DNA of 64,000 nucleotides from Nocardia goodfellowii (GCF_017875645.1 NZ_JAGGMR010000001.1:1550001-1614000); one strand, 5' to 3'. Shown: positions 50,101 to 59,195, counted from the first letter of the stretch. Numbers and translations: made by a program. The notes: a model not told the origin generated them from the letters alone.

Positions 50101-51447
50101 CGCCAGCTTCCCGGTCCAGGCCAGCGAGGTGGACAAGGCCAGCGCGGTCAGGACGAGCGCCGCGACGGCGACCCGGCGGTCCCGCTCGGGATGGGCGAAA
50201 GCGCTGCGCCACACCGGCATCGGCACCGACGCGGGCAGCGGAATCCGGGCCAGCAGATGCGCCAGGCCCAGCACCAGCGGCAAGCGGATCAGCGGCTCCA
50301 GCTTGTGCACGTTCCGCAGCGGCGCACCCGCCGAATCCAGGAAGACCCGCACCGATTCCGCGAACGGCCCGCTCAGTTCCCCGACGTAGCCCGCGCAGAT
50401 ACCGGCCAGCCCGACCAGCAGGATCAGCGTGAGCCGACCGCGACAGGGCATGGTCTTCAGCGCCAGGCCCGCCAGGCCCGCGGCCGCGATCAGCCCGGTG
50501 GCCAGCACGGCGGCGGGTTGGGTGACGAGCACCGCGCCCGCGATCCGCTCCGGCGAGACGAACGGTGTCCAGCTGTCGGTGCCGCGCAGCACCTCACCGA
50601 GCGACGCCCACTGCGTCGTCACCCCGGACGATTCGATGTAGTCCAGAAATGGCGGCGACACCTTGCCGAGCAGCAACAGCGGCACCGCCCACCAGAACAC
50701 CGCCAGCACCAGCAGCGGCACCCAGGCCAGCGTGAACCGCCACCAGCGCCGATCCGGCCGATAGGAACCCCACCACAGCAGCGCGGGCAGGAACGCGGCG
50801 ACGGTGGCGACGGCGTTGACCGAACCCATCAATGCCAGCGCCAGCGCACTACCGGCCGGGCTGCGCGCACCGCCGAGCTTGCGGTTCCGGTAGGCCGTGC
50901 CGAGGGCGGCCGGGGCCAGCAGCACCCACGGCGCCAGCACCATCGGCAAGGTCTCGGAGGAAATCGAACCGAGCGTGGTGAGCACGCGGGGCGAGAACGC
51001 GAACGCGATCGCCGCGATCACCCGCGACCCGCGACTGCCGATCCCGAGGGTCTCGCACAGCCGGACGATGCCCCAGAACCCGGCGAGCAGCAGCAGCGCC
51101 CACCAGATTCGCTGGGTCACCCAGGCGGGCAGGCCGAGCGCGTGCCCGGCCGAGAAGAACGCGCCGTGCGGAAAGAAATAGCCGTAGGCCTGGTTCTGCA
51201 CCTGACCCATCGGTGCCTGGCTGCTCCAGAGATGAGCGGCGCGCGCCAGAAACCCGAACGGATTCTGCGCCAAGTCGTACTTGGTGTCGGCCACCGTCGT
51301 TCCGGGCGCCTGCCAGAAGGCCAGGAGGAAGGCGGCGAGCACGGTCCCGGCGAGCCAGCGTTTGCCCAGCGGCGCGGCGTCGGGCGTACCCGTCGCCGCG
51401 CTCTCGGTTCCGATCGAATCGGAGAGTGGCGCGGAAGTCACTGGCAT
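47167..51447 (-). CDS. aftD: Arabinofuranosyltransferase AftD (DUF3367)
   Basis: A 1426-residue GT-C glycosyltransferase, matching Rv0236c in size and order. The catalytic N-terminal half has about ten helices after TVLAAFLLAFWQAPGTTVADTKYDLAQNPFGFL, which carries the acidic loop typical of GT-C enzymes. The extracytoplasmic part contains carbohydrate-binding-like beta domains with repeated GLDLTPSLGG / WISSGIDSAVGQWLRLDLETP segments (galactose-binding-like), and helices close the C terminus (YRLGIFGGLLLLIPLALLAIPRRRR and two more). It adds arabinose to arabinogalactan/lipoarabinomannan from decaprenyl donors and is essential in mycobacteria. Confidence 0.94.
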   Translation of the reverse strand: MPVTSAPLSDSIGTESAATGTPDAAPLGKRWLAGTVLAAFLLAFWQAPGTTVADTKYDLAQNPFGFLARAAHLWSSQAPMGQVQNQAYGYFFPHGAFFSAGHALGLPAWVTQRIWWALLLLAGFWGIVRLCETLGIGSRGSRVIAAIAFAFSPRVLTTLGSISSETLPMVLAPWVLLAPAALGTAYRNRKLGGARSPAGSALALALMGSVNAVATVAAFLPALLWWGSYRPDRRWWRFTLAWVPLLVLAVFWWAVPLLLLGKVSPPFLDYIESSGVTTQWASLGEVLRGTDSWTPFVSPERIAGAVLVTQPAAVLATGLIAAAGLAGLALKTMPCRGRLTLILLVGLAGICAGYVGELSGPFAESVRVFLDSAGAPLRNVHKLEPLIRLPLVLGLAHLLARIPLPASVPMPVWRSAFAHPERDRRVAVAALVLTALALSTSLAWTGKLAPRGAYDQVPAYWQQTADWLSRNASDTRALVVPGAPFGSQVWGLTRDEPLQALASTPWAIRDSVPLNPPGTIRAMDSVQRLIADGRPSAGLAATLADQGIGVLVLRNDLDPETSRSTRPLLAHRAIEGSPGLTKVAEFGSPIQISVIADGLVADGDLRPAYPAIEIYRVEVDPPGTPTRVRSGTGAPNSFPGAYTVGLGEVPTVQGGPEVLERLRRSGNTGVPSLLAADATRAGLPLGPLTVTDSPMDRETDFGKVDNHNSALRAPTDPRRTHNLVPDYPVPGAELVRGEWSGATITASSSAADATQLGGAAPGSSTAAVVDGDPATSWISSGIDSAVGQWLRLDLETPIKSAGLLSLTTSPAAIGTPVKWVEVRTDNGSVSARVTEPGAPLSISLPAGRTTWLTITAIRTENDTGGGQFGISELELDDYSVRETPVPVDIRHRTVLPPLATGTPVLAWDLGQEFPGRSACFDAPDRVRCSKALALAAEEPGTFERTLQVPEPMRVAPDLTVRTRQGPALAALLTDPNRPIARGQADVGDLRGSAFAATDGDVRTSWTAPEDSIREFTGPKPTLTIELPEPALVTGLDLTPSLGGLPAAPTSVAVNLGNGPQVRALNTDAEPGAASRISLHPQVTDRIEITIQSWQPVLDKTALGFAITQPPGLAEVEVLGPGYPAPAPADRQLTIPCALGPTINIDGQLVRTSVTATAAELLSGAPVAARVCDDAALEISSGELPLSTGRADVQVGPTELFSVDRIRLSRTDFEPSPRPTQDRLLVLPLSTNVGWAATADGRELTPIVVNGWQQGWILPPNAGEVTVSFPDDRWYRLGIFGGLLLLIPLALLAIPRRRRFSALLGLRSRTSPAAVTAPEQAASTTAATWGNRLLGAVGLGAVATVIAGPVGAVLTAAGVAAARFAPQATTKYLPAVAGIGTTISVAALSTGPWRAQGGYMGGSLWVQLPALIAVIAVGIAALAPRDR

Positions 51448-51566
51448 ACGAGGTCAGGCCCGGGGCGGCGGCGCGGTGCGCGCACGTCTGCCCCCGGGCC
51501 TGCCGGGTCAGCTACTGGCATGCGCGAGTGGGGCAATGCGCGAGCATGCCGAAACGGAGCAGGGGG

Positions 51567-51734
51567 TCAGCGGGCGCCGTACTCGACGTTGTTGAGCAGG
51601 GAGGAGTCCGGGTCGCCCTTGTCGAGCTCGGGCCGGGTGTTCTGCTGCACTGCGGCGGTGATCGCGAACACCGCGAGCAGGCCCAAAACGGCGCCGCCGA
51701 CCGCACTCGCAATCCCGGGAACAGCAAACTTCAT
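51567..51734 (-). CDS. DUF2613 small membrane protein (Rv0236A orthologue)
   Basis: A 55-residue protein: one N-terminal helix (FAVPGIASAVGGAVLGLLAVFAITAAVQ) and a short polar tail containing DPDSSLLNNVEYGAR, the conserved end of DUF2613. ATG 51734 fixes this start; longer frames add unrelated residues. It sits directly upstream of aftD on the same strand, as Rv0236A does, and may assist AftD or be secreted. Its size makes it easy to miss. Confidence 0.88.
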   Translation of the reverse strand: MKFAVPGIASAVGGAVLGLLAVFAITAAVQQNTRPELDKGDPDSSLLNNVEYGAR

Positions 51735-51884
51735 CGCGGCACTCCAATACATTGATGCAGGCACATTCCGGAGCAACTTAGCAGTAGTCCAGGTCACTTC
51801 CTACCCTCAGCCCGTCGATTCGCGGTTCGACCAGGGGAAAGGCCCGGAATGAGCCGAAACTTGCGCGCAGCGGCACGCGGGTCG

Positions 51885-52991
51885 CTAGGCCGAGAGGTCG
51901 GTTGGCGGCAGCGCGCACTGTAAGCCGCCCAACAGCGTGCGCAATTTGGCCGTGGTCTCCTCGAGTTCGGCGCGCGGGTCCGACGCCGCGACGATGCCGC
52001 CGCCCGCGAAGGCGCGCACCGAGCGGCCGTCGGCGGACAGTTCGGCGCTGCGGATGGCGACGACCCACTCGCCGTCCCCGTCGCTGTCGCACCAGCCGAC
52101 CGCGCCGCCGTAGAACCCGCGGTCTTCCTCGGTCTCGGTGATGGCTTCGAGGGCGAGGTGCGTCGGAGTGCCGCAGACGGCGGGTGTGGGGTGCAGCATG
52201 ACCGCCAAATCCAGGGCGGAGATGGCGGGGTCGCGCAAGGTGCCGGTGATGGGAGTGGCCAGGTGCCAGACCTCGTGGGTGTGCACCAGCTCCGGACCGG
52301 CGGGGATGCGCAGGCTCGCGCAGAGCGGGGCGAGGATGTCGCGAATCCACTCGATGACGAACGCGTGCTCGTCGCGATTCTTACTGCTGGACAACAACTC
52401 CTGGGCCCGCGCGGCATCGGCTTCCGGATCGGCCGAGCGGGGCATGGTGCCCGCGAGCGGCCGCAGTGTCACGGTGCTGCCGTGCCGGGCGACCAGCACT
52501 TCCGGCGTCGCGCCGAGCAGCGTCGCACCGGTGCGGCCCGCCGGCGTCAGATCGACCGCGAACACATTCGCGTGCGGATGCCTGGTGAGCAGATGGGCCG
52601 CCACCGTTTCCGGATCCAGGGCGCTATCGGCTTCGGCGAGAACGGATCTCGCCGCGACCACCTTGCGTAACGGTTGGCCGGGGTCGTTCAACTGCTCGAC
52701 CAGTTTCGCGACCCGCGCGATATGTTCTGCCGGACTGGGCATTTCGGTGACCACCCGCACCGGAGCCAGTTCCGGCAGCGCGGCAGGCCGCCACGGCCCC
52801 GCGGTGTGCTCCGCGTGCTCGGGCACCGTCAGCGCGGCCGGCCGGCGCGGATCGAACGGCAGCGCTCCGACGATCAGATCGGCCGAATGATCCCGCAGCG
52901 CGGCCGCCGCGGCCGCCACCTCGTCGAAGGTGCCGCGACTGCCCGACGTGCGCAGCACACCGCCGGGCTGGGCTAGCAGGAATCCGTCCAT
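51885..52991 (-). CDS. Isochorismate synthase
   Basis: A 368-residue chorismate-binding enzyme, EntC/MenF/DhbC type. Landmarks: RKVVAARSVLAEAD, LLGATPEVLVARHGSTVTLRPLAGTMPR, SSSKNRDEHAFVIEWIRDIL, HPTPAVCGTP and EEDRGFYGGAVGWCDSDGDGEWVVAIRSAEL, with catalytic Glu/Lys present. It converts chorismate to isochorismate for menaquinone or salicylate siderophores. No other menaquinone or siderophore genes are near, so which pathway it serves cannot be told. Length fits the single-domain class. Confidence 0.92.
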   Translation of the reverse strand: MDGFLLAQPGGVLRTSGSRGTFDEVAAAAAALRDHSADLIVGALPFDPRRPAALTVPEHAEHTAGPWRPAALPELAPVRVVTEMPSPAEHIARVAKLVEQLNDPGQPLRKVVAARSVLAEADSALDPETVAAHLLTRHPHANVFAVDLTPAGRTGATLLGATPEVLVARHGSTVTLRPLAGTMPRSADPEADAARAQELLSSSKNRDEHAFVIEWIRDILAPLCASLRIPAGPELVHTHEVWHLATPITGTLRDPAISALDLAVMLHPTPAVCGTPTHLALEAITETEEDRGFYGGAVGWCDSDGDGEWVVAIRSAELSADGRSVRAFAGGGIVAASDPRAELEETTAKLRTLLGGLQCALPPTDLSA

Positions 52992-53069
52992 GGTCCTTCG
53001 ACCCTAACCCCGCTGCCCGGCAACGAGCCCGCTCCAGCGACGTACGTCTCAGCGTGACGGTCGCGACGG

Positions 53070-53549
53070 CTACTTGGCGGGTTCCCGGCCGGGCGGAACC
53101 ATCAGCACCGGCCGGTGGCAGTGTTTCAGCACCGCGTCCGCGACGCTGCTGTGCAGCAGCGCCCGCACGCCGGTCGCCCCGCGTGTCCCGGCCACGATGA
53201 TGTCGACATCGAGTTCGTCCGCGCATTCCACGATCGTGTTCCAGATCGTCGTACTGCACTCGGCCGTGCGCGCCTCCGCGTTCAACCCGGCGAGCTTCGC
53301 CAGCCGCACACCCTCGGTGTTGATGTTGCGCGCGTCGACGTAAACGATGTCCTCGATCTCCTCGTCGGGCATCCATTCGGGCTGCATCACCCCGGACAAC
53401 CCCGACAGCTTGGCGGCTTGGCGGACCATCGGCTCCCAGGCCGTGAGGACCACCGCGCGGTCGGCCGAGAGAAATCGCCCGGCGTATTCGATGGCGCGCT
53501 TGGCATTTTCGGATCCGTCGTACGCGATGAGCATCAGATCGCAGGGCAC
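53070..53549 (-). CDS. Universal stress protein family protein
   Basis: A 159-residue UspA-like protein: first strand and Asp in CDLMLIAYDGSENAKRAIEYAGRFL, and the nucleotide loop IIVAGTRGATGVRALLHSSVADAVLKHCHRPVLMVPPG. The ATP motif is G-2x-G-9x-G(S/T) in the family, but here the third Gly is Ser (GATGVRALLHSS), so nucleotide binding may be weaker. GTG 53549 behind GGGAGG is the best start. It diverges from lpqI with 130 bp between. Confidence 0.88.
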   Translation of the reverse strand: MPCDLMLIAYDGSENAKRAIEYAGRFLSADRAVVLTAWEPMVRQAAKLSGLSGVMQPEWMPDEEIEDIVYVDARNINTEGVRLAKLAGLNAEARTAECSTTIWNTIVECADELDVDIIVAGTRGATGVRALLHSSVADAVLKHCHRPVLMVPPGREPAK

Positions 53550-53679
53550 GGCGACCTCCCGGTGCGGGGTTCGGCTACCTCCCAAGGTTACTCCCGACAC
53601 GCCCACCGCGGGCGTCGGCGCGCGGCCGCCACGCACCCGGGGATGCCCGGCGCGGCCCCGCGCACTAGCGTGAAACCTC

Positions 53680-54834
53680 ATGCGGAAGACGCCTCTCGTC
53701 CTGCTCGCGGTTCTCGCCTCGGTCGTCACCGGCTGTTCCGGCGGAGACTCGTCGAGTTCCGGTTCGCCGACCTCCGACGCGCCGGCCCCGTCCGCGCCAC
53801 CCTCGGCGACCACCGTGCAACGCGACTGCAACGCCGTCTACCTCGCGCAGTTCACGCCGCGGCAGAAGCTGGCGCAGCTGCTGACCGTCGGCGTCAGCAG
53901 CGCGGCCGACGCGGAGCAGGTGGTGCGCTCCGAACAGGTCGGCGGCATCTTCGTCGGCAGTTTCACCGAGAAGGCGTTCCTCGCCACCGGCCAGGCCGAG
54001 CAGGTCAAGGCTGCCGCGAAGGTCCCGTTGATGGTGACCATCGACGAGGAGGGCGGCCGCGTCTCCCGGGTCAAGGATCTGATCGGCCCCGCGCCGTCGG
54101 CCCGCGCCACCGCCGAGACCATGACCTCGGAGGAGTTCTACCAGGCCACGCTGGTCCGGGCGCGCAAGCTCAAGGATCTCGGCATCACCGTCGACTTCGC
54201 GCCCGATGTCGATGTGAGCAGCGAGCCGGACGACGCCGTGATCGGCGACCGTTCGTTCTCCGACGACCCGCAGGTCGTCACCGACTACGCGCGCGCCTAC
54301 ATCCGGGCCATGAACGAGGTCGGGCTGGGTTCGGTCATGAAGCATTTCCCCGGCCACGGCAGCGGCTCCGGCGACTCGCATCACGGTTCGGTGCGCACTC
54401 CGCCGCTGGCCGAGCTGATCGCCTCCGATCTGGCGCCCTACCGCGAGCTCGGGGATTCCGGCGCCGCGGTCATGGTCGGCCATCTCGACGTGCCCGGCCT
54501 GACCACCCCGGATGTGCCCGCCAGCATCAGCCCGGAGACGATGGCGCTGTTGCGCAACGGCGTCGGCTACGGTGCGGCACCCTTCGACGGCGTCATCTTC
54601 ACCGACGATCTGAGCGGTATGAAAGCCATTACCGCGCGGTTGGATATCGCGAGCGCGGTGCAGGCGGCGCTGGTCGCCGGTGCGGACAACGCCCTGTGGA
54701 TCAACACCACCGCGGTGTCGCAGGTGCTCGATCAGCTGGAGCAAGCGGTGACGAGCGGGACGCTGCCGAGCGCTCAGGTCGACGCGTCGGTGCTGCGGAT
54801 GGCGAAGTACAAGGGCATCTCAACGCAGTGTTAA
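53680..54834 (+). CDS. lpqI: Lipoprotein beta-N-acetylglucosaminidase LpqI (GH3)
   Basis: A 384-residue GH3 enzyme with signal peptide and lipobox VVTGC (Cys 19), then a Ser/Pro linker and the barrel. Diagnostic elements are the GH3 NagZ motif KHFPGHGSGSGDSHH (His as general acid) and the nucleophile region VIFTDDLSGMKAI. LpqI recycles muropeptides from the wall. Order lpqI then TetR matches Rv0237-Rv0238. The protein ends in an unusual Cys (STQC). A hairpin at 54843 follows. Confidence 0.94.
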   Translation: MRKTPLVLLAVLASVVTGCSGGDSSSSGSPTSDAPAPSAPPSATTVQRDCNAVYLAQFTPRQKLAQLLTVGVSSAADAEQVVRSEQVGGIFVGSFTEKAFLATGQAEQVKAAAKVPLMVTIDEEGGRVSRVKDLIGPAPSARATAETMTSEEFYQATLVRARKLKDLGITVDFAPDVDVSSEPDDAVIGDRSFSDDPQVVTDYARAYIRAMNEVGLGSVMKHFPGHGSGSGDSHHGSVRTPPLAELIASDLAPYRELGDSGAAVMVGHLDVPGLTTPDVPASISPETMALLRNGVGYGAAPFDGVIFTDDLSGMKAITARLDIASAVQAALVAGADNALWINTTAVSQVLDQLEQAVTSGTLPSAQVDASVLRMAKYKGISTQC

Positions 54835-54842
54835 GGCTGTCT

Positions 54843-54862
54843 CGGCCCGGTGCGCCGGGCCG
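54843..54862 (+). terminator. Hairpin after lpqI
   Basis: CGGCCCGG and CCGGGCCG form an 8-bp stem with a TGCG loop 8 bp past the lpqI stop. There is no T-run, so it is a candidate terminator only. Confidence 0.5.
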
Positions 54863-54927
54863 TAGGATCGCTGTCTAGCCCGGCTCTCAGATAAGACAGG
54901 CGATCGGTGAGCAAATCGTGCCCACCG

Positions 54928-54947
54928 AACTTACCTTGGAGTAATAT
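54928..54947 (+). promoter_or_regulatory. Operator-like site in the TetR gene promoter
   Basis: The region contains ACTTAC, four bases, then GAGTAAT (54929-54945), a degenerate copy of the palindrome at 59196-59219. It overlaps a TAATAT -10 box (54942-54947), whose weak -35 is about 17 bp upstream. This fits autorepression by the TetR protein encoded 31 bp later. Confidence 0.55.
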
Positions 54948-54978
54948 AGGGGCTTCACCTTGCGGTAGGAGACAGTGG

Positions 54979-55578
54979 ATGGCGGGCGGAACGAAGCGAC
55001 TTCCCCGGGCGGTTCGTGAGCAACAAATGCTCGACGCCGCCGTCGAGGTGTTCTCGCGCAAAGGCTTCCACGACACGTCGATGGACGCGATCGCCGCCGA
55101 GGCGAAAATCTCCAAACCGATGCTCTACCTGTACTACGGCTCCAAGGACGAACTGTTTCGCGCCTGCATCCAGCGCGAGGGCCTGCGCTTCATCGAATCG
55201 GTGGCCCCCGCGGGCAACCCGCTGCTGTCCCCGCACGAGCAGGTCCGCACCGCACTGGAGGGCTTCCTCGGTTTCGTCGACGCCAACCGCCGCTCCTGGC
55301 AGGTCCTCTACCGGCAGGCGATCGGCCAGCAAGCCTTCGCCTCGGAAATCGAGAACGCCCGCGAGCGCGTCATCGAACTCACCGCGAAACTGCTGGAGTC
55401 CAGCGCTAAGCACGCCGAGCCGGGCACCAACTTCGATGTGGTCGCGGTAGCGGTGATCGGGGCGGGAGAGGCGATCGCCGACCGCGTCGCCAGCGGCCGC
55501 ATCGAGGTGGAAGAAGCCGTCAACCTGCTCGACGATCTCGCCTGGAGCGGTCTCAAGGGCCGCAAAAAGGCCGAATAG
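54979..55578 (+). CDS. TetR-family regulator (Rv0238 orthologue)
   Basis: A 199-residue regulator with the TetR HTH RAVREQQMLDAAVEVFSRKGFHDTSMDAIAAEAKISKPMLYLYYGSKDELFRACI, and a helical ligand domain of about 140 residues (RSWQVLYRQAIGQQAFASEIENARERVIELTAKLL). ATG 54979 follows GGAGA. It sits between lpqI and a set of acyl-chain genes; matching palindromes in its own promoter and between fabG4 and fadA2 suggest it represses itself and that cluster, probably sensing an acyl-CoA. The ligand is inferred. Confidence 0.9.
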   Translation: MAGGTKRLPRAVREQQMLDAAVEVFSRKGFHDTSMDAIAAEAKISKPMLYLYYGSKDELFRACIQREGLRFIESVAPAGNPLLSPHEQVRTALEGFLGFVDANRRSWQVLYRQAIGQQAFASEIENARERVIELTAKLLESSAKHAEPGTNFDVVAVAVIGAGEAIADRVASGRIEVEEAVNLLDDLAWSGLKGRKKAE

Positions 55579-55693
55579 CCGAGTATCTCCGGCCGAATTC
55601 GCCCGGCCCGATTGCGATGTCGTTAACGCCCTGCAAAGGTGCTGAGATCAACTGGCACGGACCGGTCGCGTGGACCGGGGATTACGGGGCGGA

Positions 55694-56872
55694 ATGTTCG
55701 GGATGTTGAGGCCGTGTTCGCACGGCGCGGCGAAGTATGGGATCGATCCCGCGCAGTGGCGCGCGCACATGTGCGGCTTGTGTCTCGGCTTGCGGGACGG
55801 GCAGGGTCAATTGGCTCGCACCGCGACCAATACCGACGCGATCGTGCTCAGCGTGCTGACCGAGGCGCAGTCGAGCGGACCCGTGCGGCGCACGACCGCT
55901 GGTCGCTGCGCGCTACGCGGGATGCAGCGCGCCGAGGTAGCCGCGACGGACGCGCCGGGTGTACTGCTGGCGTCGACGGCGTCACTGCTGTTGGGCTCGG
56001 CCAAGATTCGCGATCACGTCGAGGATCGGGACGGCTCGGTGCTCACCCGGCGTCCGATGGCGAAGGTGTCCACCCGCTGGGCCGATGGTGCCAGAGCGCA
56101 AGCCGGACGTATCGGGCTCGACGTCGAACCGCTTGTGGCAGCGATCAATTCGCAGTCGGAACTGGAACGCAACGCATCCGCGTTGTCCCTCGATGACCTG
56201 ACCGTCCCTACCCAGACTTGCGCCGCCGAATTCTTCGCGCACACCGCGGTTCTGGCCGGAGCGCCCGGCAATATCGACCCGATGCGCGAGGCGGGCAGGC
56301 ATTTCGGTCGTATCGCGCACCTCGCGGACGCCATCGAGGACTTCGACGCCGACTCGGCGCACGGCCGCTTCAACCCGCTCGCCGCCACGGGCACCGCCCT
56401 GCCCGAAGCCTATGACCTACTCCGCCAATCGGATTCGGACCTGCGCCGTGCCGTAGCGGCGGCTCGGCTGGCCGATGCCCCGACGGTCCGCTGGATCCTG
56501 CTCGACCCGCTGACCGCGCTGCTCCGCCGCCTCAGCACAGGTGTGGGCGCAACGATCGCCCACACCTGCGCATCGGCCGACCGTCCGCACGCCGAGCGCC
56601 GCGGCACCCGCCGCCGGGACCGTCCGCACGCCCCGTTCCGCCCACCGCACCGCAGACCCGGCCTCGGCGAATCCCTCGCCCTCGTCCTCGGTTCGTACTG
56701 CACCGGCTACGCCCTCTGCGCCGACCACCGCAATCCCTGCACCGGCGAACAGAAACCGGCGTGGTGGAAAGAGCACTGCGGCAGCTGCTGCGACTGCGCC
56801 GAAGGCTGCTCCTCCTGCGGCGAATGCTGCAGTTGCGGCGGCTGCTGCGACGGATGCGGTTGCGACTGTTAG
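55694..56872 (+). CDS. DUF5685 protein with cysteine-rich tail
   Basis: A 392-residue protein. The start MFGMLRPCSHGAAKYGIDPAQWRAHMCGLCLGLRDGQGQLARTATNTDAIVLSVLTEA is the DUF5685 signature with conserved Cys 8 and the CGLC motif. The core is all-helical. After GLGESLALVLGSYCTGYALCADHRNPC comes a tail from about residue 361 (WWKEHCGSCCDCAEGC...) with 14 Cys in its last 31 residues, spaced as CC, CxC and CxxC. The tail suggests metal binding, as in metallothioneins, or disulphide crosslinking. Family function is unknown. ATG 55694 follows GGGGCGG. Confidence 0.82.
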   Translation: MFGMLRPCSHGAAKYGIDPAQWRAHMCGLCLGLRDGQGQLARTATNTDAIVLSVLTEAQSSGPVRRTTAGRCALRGMQRAEVAATDAPGVLLASTASLLLGSAKIRDHVEDRDGSVLTRRPMAKVSTRWADGARAQAGRIGLDVEPLVAAINSQSELERNASALSLDDLTVPTQTCAAEFFAHTAVLAGAPGNIDPMREAGRHFGRIAHLADAIEDFDADSAHGRFNPLAATGTALPEAYDLLRQSDSDLRRAVAAARLADAPTVRWILLDPLTALLRRLSTGVGATIAHTCASADRPHAERRGTRRRDRPHAPFRPPHRRPGLGESLALVLGSYCTGYALCADHRNPCTGEQKPAWWKEHCGSCCDCAEGCSSCGECCSCGGCCDGCGCDC

Positions 56873-56892
56873 CGCGGTCTTCTACGACCTGC

Positions 56893-57762
56893 TCAGCGCA
56901 GCGTGGCCGTCAGGTGCGGGTAACCCTTCTTCGGATGCCGCATCGCCAGATCCCAGCCACCCTCGACCTGATCGGCGTACACGTTCACCGTGGACGGCAG
57001 GAAGATCGGCTTACCGAACTTCACCGCGTAGTCGGCCTTGTCCGGCACCCGGCCCTCGATATTGGCGAGGATGTTGGCCGCCGACCACATGCCGTGCGCG
57101 ATCGGCTTCGGGAAGCCGAAAGCCTTGGCGCCCAACGCGGAGGTGTGGATCGGGTTGTGGTCACCCGAGGCGGCCGCGTACCGGCTGATGATCTTCTGAT
57201 CGACCCGGAACTGCCGCATCGGCGGCGGCGGAACCTCTTCCGGCTTCGGTTCGGGCTTGGGCCCGCCCGAGAGCGAGGTGCGCTGCTGGTGCAGGAACGT
57301 GGTGACCTGCCGCCACACCAGCTCACGACCGACGTTCACCTCGGTGATGGCGTCGACCAGCAGCCCCTTCGGGTGCTCGCGCAAATTCTCGATGTGGGTT
57401 TCGAAGTCCAGCGGCTCGGCCACCGAGATCTCGCGGGTGCGCTCGATCAGGTTCTCCGCGTGCACCGCGCCGACCGCGACGAACGGGAAGTCGCGGGCCA
57501 CCACCAGTTGCATGGCCAGCGGGAAGCTGAGCACGAACGGGTAGGTCAGCGGCAGCGCGTCACCGAACCGCAACCCGGTGGCCCGGCAGTAGGCGGCCAG
57601 GTGATCGGGGTCGACCTTGAAACCCTCCAGCCGCACCACCCGATCGGGCAACTGGGACCCACGCGCCGAAAGCAGCGGCACCGGAACTGCGCCCAGCGCA
57701 GCCTTCATGAAAAGGCCGCTGTTCTTGGGCGGTTCGGTGAGCGTGATCGTCTGCGTCATCAT
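56893..57762 (-). CDS. htdX: 3-hydroxyacyl-thioester dehydratase HtdX (Rv0241c orthologue)
   Basis: A 289-residue double-hotdog protein. The N-terminal hotdog ([52 protein letters not shown]) lacks catalytic residues. The C-terminal one carries the MaoC hydratase signature [33 protein letters not shown]. HtdX-type proteins dehydrate 3-hydroxyacyl-CoA/ACP. It starts MMTQTITL at 57762 with the first ATG overlapping the fabG4 stop (ATGA), so it is co-translated with fabG4, as in mycobacteria. Confidence 0.92.
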   Translation of the reverse strand: MMTQTITLTEPPKNSGLFMKAALGAVPVPLLSARGSQLPDRVVRLEGFKVDPDHLAAYCRATGLRFGDALPLTYPFVLSFPLAMQLVVARDFPFVAVGAVHAENLIERTREISVAEPLDFETHIENLREHPKGLLVDAITEVNVGRELVWRQVTTFLHQQRTSLSGGPKPEPKPEEVPPPPMRQFRVDQKIISRYAAASGDHNPIHTSALGAKAFGFPKPIAHGMWSAANILANIEGRVPDKADYAVKFGKPIFLPSTVNVYADQVEGGWDLAMRHPKKGYPHLTATLR

Positions 57763-59117
57763 GCTCCGATCAGGGACTGACCGCAGACGCGAACCACGTT
57801 GCCGCTCACCGCGTTCGACGCCGGGCTGGCGAAGTAGGCGATGGTCTCGGCCACGTCGACGGTCTGGCCACCCTGCAGCAGCGAGCTCATCAGGCGACCG
57901 GCCTCGCGGGTGCCCAGCGGGATGGCGGCTGTCATGGCGGTCTCGATGAAGCCCGGGGCCACGGCGTTGATGGTGATGCCCTTCTCGGCCAGCTTCGGCG
58001 CTTCGGCATCGACCATGCCGATGACACCGGCCTTGGAGGCGCCGTAGTTGGTCTGGCCGCGGTTGCCCGCGATGCCGGCGATGGAGGACACGTCGATGAC
58101 GCGGCCGCCTTCCTTGAGCGCGCCCCGCGCCACCAGGCCCTCGGTGATCCGGTGCGGCGCGGCCAGATTCACGTTGATGACCGAGTTCCAGCGGCCCTCG
58201 TCCATGTTGGCGAGCAGCTTGTCGCGGGTGATGCCGGCGTTGTGCACGATGATGTCGATGCCGCCGAACCGCTCGGTGCAGAACTCGGCGAGCTTCTCGG
58301 CGGCGTCGGGGGAGGTGACGTCGAGCGCGAGCGCGGTGCCGCCGACCTTGTTCGCGGTGTCGGACAAGGCATCACCGGCGGCCGGGATATCCGCGACGAC
58401 AACGGTGGCGCCATCGCGGGCGAAGACCTCGGCGATGGTCGCGCCGATGCCGCGGGCCGCGCCGGTGACCACGGCGACCTTGCCGGCCAGCGGCTTGTCC
58501 CAGCTGGCCGGGGCCACCGAGTCGGCGGAACCGACCCGGATGACCTGGCCGTCGACGAAGGCCGACTTGGCCGAAAGCAGGAAGCGCAGCGTCGATTCCA
58601 GGCCGGTGGCGCTCGCCGAGGCCTCGGGCGAGAGGTACACCAGCTGTGCGGTCGAACCACGCAGCAGCTCCTTGGCGACCGAGCGGGTGAAGCCCTCGAG
58701 GGCGCGCTGGGCGATCTGTTCGTCGACGCTGGCGGTGAGCTCCGGCGTGGTGCCGATGACGACGACGCGGCCCGACGGGGTGAGGCTGCGCATGGCCGGC
58801 TGGAAGAACTCGAACAGTTGTGACAGGTCTTCGATGGACCCGATGCCGGTCGCGTCGAACACCAGCGCGCCGTACTTGGTGCCCTGGCTCAGGGAGTCGG
58901 CGAAGGTGTAGTCGGACAACAGGTTTCGCACCGGCTCGGCGACCCGGCCCTTACCGCCGATCAGCACCGGCCCGCTCAGCGGCGGTTCGCCCGCCCGGTA
59001 GCGGCGCAGGTTCTCCGGCTGGGGCAGCCCGAGCTTGCTGGCCAGGAACTGCCCGGGCGCGGAGTGTACGAACGATCCGTAGAGGTTGGGAGCACCCTTG
59101 CTCTTGCTGGCTGCCAC
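57759..59117 (-). CDS. fabG4: High-molecular-weight 3-ketoacyl reductase FabG4 (Rv0242c orthologue)
   Basis: A 452-residue two-domain SDR. The N-terminal domain (about 1-200; [41 protein letters not shown]) has a flavodoxin-like fold. The C-terminal domain is a full ketoreductase: [20 protein letters not shown], Asp in VVVADIP (prefers NADH), [15 protein letters not shown], Ser in VSSIAG and YGASK. It reduces 3-ketoacyl-CoA. GTG 59117 is preceded by AGGTAGGA. It is transcribed away from fadA2 under a shared palindrome at 59196. Confidence 0.93.
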   Translation of the reverse strand: MAASKSKGAPNLYGSFVHSAPGQFLASKLGLPQPENLRRYRAGEPPLSGPVLIGGKGRVAEPVRNLLSDYTFADSLSQGTKYGALVFDATGIGSIEDLSQLFEFFQPAMRSLTPSGRVVVIGTTPELTASVDEQIAQRALEGFTRSVAKELLRGSTAQLVYLSPEASASATGLESTLRFLLSAKSAFVDGQVIRVGSADSVAPASWDKPLAGKVAVVTGAARGIGATIAEVFARDGATVVVADIPAAGDALSDTANKVGGTALALDVTSPDAAEKLAEFCTERFGGIDIIVHNAGITRDKLLANMDEGRWNSVINVNLAAPHRITEGLVARGALKEGGRVIDVSSIAGIAGNRGQTNYGASKAGVIGMVDAEAPKLAEKGITINAVAPGFIETAMTAAIPLGTREAGRLMSSLLQGGQTVDVAETIAYFASPASNAVSGNVVRVCGQSLIGA

Positions 59118-59195
59118 TGTTCCTACCTTTTCTGTCGTGTGTTGTCTCGTTGCCCCGGCGGGAATCGCGCATGTCACGGGGTACGGTGTCGACAA

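Noticed and set aside
49735..51852. A 705-codon open frame antisense to aftD.
   Set aside because: Arg/Gln/Gly-rich composition typical of antisense frames in high-GC genes; no domain, no ribosome site.
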